Shown in pieces: positions 4,512 through 5,937 of a stretch of DNA of 5,937 bases. Numbering within the stretch: the stretch's first letter is position 1; every line of letters begins with the position of its first letter. The position numbers and the translations under genes are program-made. Below the pieces are notes generated by a model, which saw nothing but the letters and a program-made list of their open reading frames with translations, was not told the origin of the DNA and made no database searches. The DNA comes from Georgenia sp. (GTDB lineage Bacteria > Actinomycetota > Actinomycetes > Actinomycetales > Actinomycetaceae), in the NCBI GenBank assembly GCA_027322565.1, contig DAHVRG010000099.1, forward strand, positions 1 through 5,937, read 5' to 3'.

Positions 4512-5903
4512 GTGTCGACCCACAGCCCTGAAGACAACGTCTATGACCTGGTCATCCTGGGAGCCGGAAGCGGAGGGTATGCGGCAGCGCTGCGTGGCGC
4601 CCAGCTGGGGCTGTCCATCGCGCTGATCGAGGCGGACAAGCTCGGCGGCACCTGCCTGCACCGTGGCTGCATCCCGACCAAGGCCCTCCTGCACAGCGCC
4701 GAGGTGGCCGACACCATCCACGAGAGCGCCTCCGTCGGGGTCAACAGCTCCTTCGAGGGCATCGACATGGGTGCCGTGAACACGTACAAGGACGGCGTGG
4801 TCGGCCGGCTCTACAAGGGCCTCCAGGGCCTGGTCAAGGCCGGCAAGATCGACTACGTCACCGGCTGGGGCCGGCTCACCGGCAAGGACACCGTCGAGGT
4901 CGACGGCACCACCTACCGGGGCCGCAACATCGTCCTCGCCTCGGGCTCCTACCCGCGCAGCCTGCCCGGCCTCGACATCGGCGGCCGGGTCATCACGAGC
5001 GAGCAGGCCCTCGAGCTCGACTACGTCCCGAAGAGCGCGATCGTGCTCGGTGGCGGGGTCATCGGGGTCGAGTTCGCCTCCGTGTGGAAGTCCTTCGGTG
5101 CCGACGTGACGATCATCGAGGCACTGCCCAACCTCGTGCCGAACGAGGACGTCGCGCTGTCCAAGGCCCTGGAGCGGGCGTTCCGCAAGCGCAAGATCAA
5201 CTTCGCCACGGGTACCCGCTTCTCCGGCGTGGAGCAGAACGACTCCGGCGTCGTCGTGTCGACCGAGGACGGCAAGACCTTCGAGGCCGAGCTGCTGCTC
5301 GTCGCCGTCGGCCGCGGTCCTGCGACCGAGGGCCTGGGCTACGAGGAGCAGGGCGTCCCGATGGAGCGCGGCTTCGTCCTGACGAACGAGCGTCTCCACA
5401 CCGGCGTGGCCGACATCTACGCCGTCGGTGACATCGTCCCCGGGCTCCAGCTCGCCCACCGCGGCTTCCAGCAGGGCATCTTCGTCGCCGAGGAGATCGC
5501 CGGGCTCAACCCGCCGGCGATCGTCGAGTCGGGCATCCCGCGCGTCACCTACTGCGAGCCGGAGGTCGCCTCCGTGGGCCTCACCGAGGCGCAGGCCAAG
5601 GAGCAGCACGGCGACGACGGCGTCGAGACGGTGGAGTTCAACCTCGCCGGCAACGGCAAAAGCCAGATCCTCAAGACCACCGGCTTCGTCAAGCTCGTGC
5701 GGGAGAAGGACGGCCCGATCGTCGGGGTGCACATGATCGGCTCCCGGGTCGGCGAGCTCATCGCCGAGGGCCAGCTCATCGTCAACTGGGAGGCGTACCC
5801 GGACGATGTCGCCTCCCTCGTCCACGCCCACCCCACCCAGAACGAGTCCCTGGGCGAGGCGGCGCTCGCTCTTGCCGGCAAGCCGCTGCACTCCCACAGC
5901 TGA
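4512..5903 (+). CDS. lpdA: Dihydrolipoyl dehydrogenase (E3)
   Basis: A cytosolic homodimeric flavoprotein that reoxidises the dihydrolipoyl groups of 2-oxoacid dehydrogenase E2 subunits (and possibly glycine cleavage H protein) and reduces NAD+. It has 463 residues, close to the usual 460-475. The FAD dinucleotide motif is GAGSGG at 17-22. The redox-active disulfide is C48/C53 in GGTCLHRGCIPTK. The NAD-binding GGGVIGVE lies at 180-187, and the second FAD motif YAVGD at 303-307. The C-terminal interface domain carries the catalytic pair H440 and E445 in HAHPTQNESLGEA. No key residue is missing. The GTG start has a strong ribosome binding site. A candidate sucB starts 26 bp downstream with its own binding site, so the two probably form an operon. 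The first 30 or so codons include CCT, GAA, TAT, GGA, GCA and CGT, rarer in the rest of the gene, which may keep the 5' end of the message open for translation. Confidence 0.97.
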   Translation: MSTHSPEDNVYDLVILGAGSGGYAAALRGAQLGLSIALIEADKLGGTCLHRGCIPTKALLHSAEVADTIHESASVGVNSSFEGIDMGAVNTYKDGVVGRLYKGLQGLVKAGKIDYVTGWGRLTGKDTVEVDGTTYRGRNIVLASGSYPRSLPGLDIGGRVITSEQALELDYVPKSAIVLGGGVIGVEFASVWKSFGADVTIIEALPNLVPNEDVALSKALERAFRKRKINFATGTRFSGVEQNDSGVVVSTEDGKTFEAELLLVAVGRGPATEGLGYEEQGVPMERGFVLTNERLHTGVADIYAVGDIVPGLQLAHRGFQQGIFVAEEIAGLNPPAIVESGIPRVTYCEPEVASVGLTEAQAKEQHGDDGVETVEFNLAGNGKSQILKTTGFVKLVREKDGPIVGVHMIGSRVGELIAEGQLIVNWEAYPDDVASLVHAHPTQNESLGEAALALAGKPLHSHS

Positions 5904-5912
5904 CCGTCGACG

Positions 5913-5918
5913 AAGGAG
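5913..5918 (+). promoter_or_regulatory. Ribosome binding site of the gene after lpdA
   Basis: AAGGAG is a good match to the anti-Shine-Dalgarno complement but stands 11 nt before the ATG at 5930, a little farther than optimal. It supports that ATG as a real start inside the lpdA operon. Confidence 0.65.
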
Positions 5919-5929
5919 ACACCAAGGTC

Positions 5930-5937
5930 ATGTCCGA
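5930..5937 (+). CDS. sucB: Start of a downstream gene, probably the E2 succinyltransferase
   Basis: Only ATG TCC GA is visible (Met-Ser-Asp/Glu) before the window ends. The identity is inferred from context: in many actinobacteria a lipoyl-bearing E2 of 2-oxoglutarate dehydrogenase (dihydrolipoamide succinyltransferase) follows lpdA directly, and such proteins often begin Met-Ser-Glu before the lipoyl domain. The 26-bp gap and the AAGGAG site fit an operon. The sequence itself cannot confirm the product. Confidence 0.5.

Noticed and set aside
4302..5897. A 531-codon minus-strand open frame antisense to lpdA
   Set aside because: It is Asp/Gly/Val/Arg-biased with no recognisable domain, and it lies opposite a complete lpdA with all catalytic motifs. 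Long antisense frames are expected at this GC content.
1..5937. Mobile elements, CRISPR arrays, tRNA or rRNA genes, prophage or defence genes
   Set aside because: No transposase or integrase motif, regular spaced repeats, tRNA-like cloverleaf or rRNA sequence was seen. Coding sequence accounts for nearly all of the window.

Overview
The window is a high-GC stretch of an actinobacterial chromosome. The coding sequences use almost only codons ending in G or C, and the order DUF3043 - pyrD - pepA - lpdA - sucB is typical of Actinomycetia. The DUF3043 family and the Arg/Lys-rich style of its N-terminus point the same way. A member of the Micrococcales is a reasonable guess, but the sequence alone does not fix the genus.

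Layout. (1) Positions 1-1556, plus strand: the end of a DUF3043 membrane protein, joined by a 4-bp stop/start overlap to pyrD, which encodes the quinone-dependent dihydroorotate dehydrogenase of pyrimidine synthesis. (2) Positions 1575-2377, minus strand: two small four-helix membrane proteins of unknown function, also joined by a 4-bp overlap and facing pyrD tail to tail. (3) Positions 2378-2489: a divergent promoter region. (4) Positions 2490-3968, plus strand: pepA, an M17 leucyl aminopeptidase, closed by a perfect 14-bp hairpin. (5) Positions 4045-4383, minus strand: an unrecognised 112-residue soluble protein. (6) Positions 4384-4511: a second divergent promoter region containing a near-perfect 15-nt palindrome. 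(7) Positions 4512-5903, plus strand: lpdA, dihydrolipoyl dehydrogenase (E3), followed after 26 bp by the first codons of what is probably sucB, the E2 of the 2-oxoglutarate dehydrogenase complex.

How the genes work together. lpdA and the next gene form a 2-oxoacid dehydrogenase module. PyrD feeds electrons from dihydroorotate into the membrane quinone pool. PepA trims peptides. The two membrane proteins and the 112-residue protein have no assigned role.

This is mostly an ordinary core-metabolism region. I see no mobile element, CRISPR array, RNA gene or defence system, and no convincing new multi-gene system. The most interesting signal is regulatory. Three independent genes (starts at 2377, 2490 and 4383) each have a TANNNT box exactly 6 nt before the start codon, the layout of leaderless transcripts, whereas lpdA has a strong ribosome binding site. 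The other points worth a look are the palindrome at 4416-4430 and the three uncharacterised small genes.
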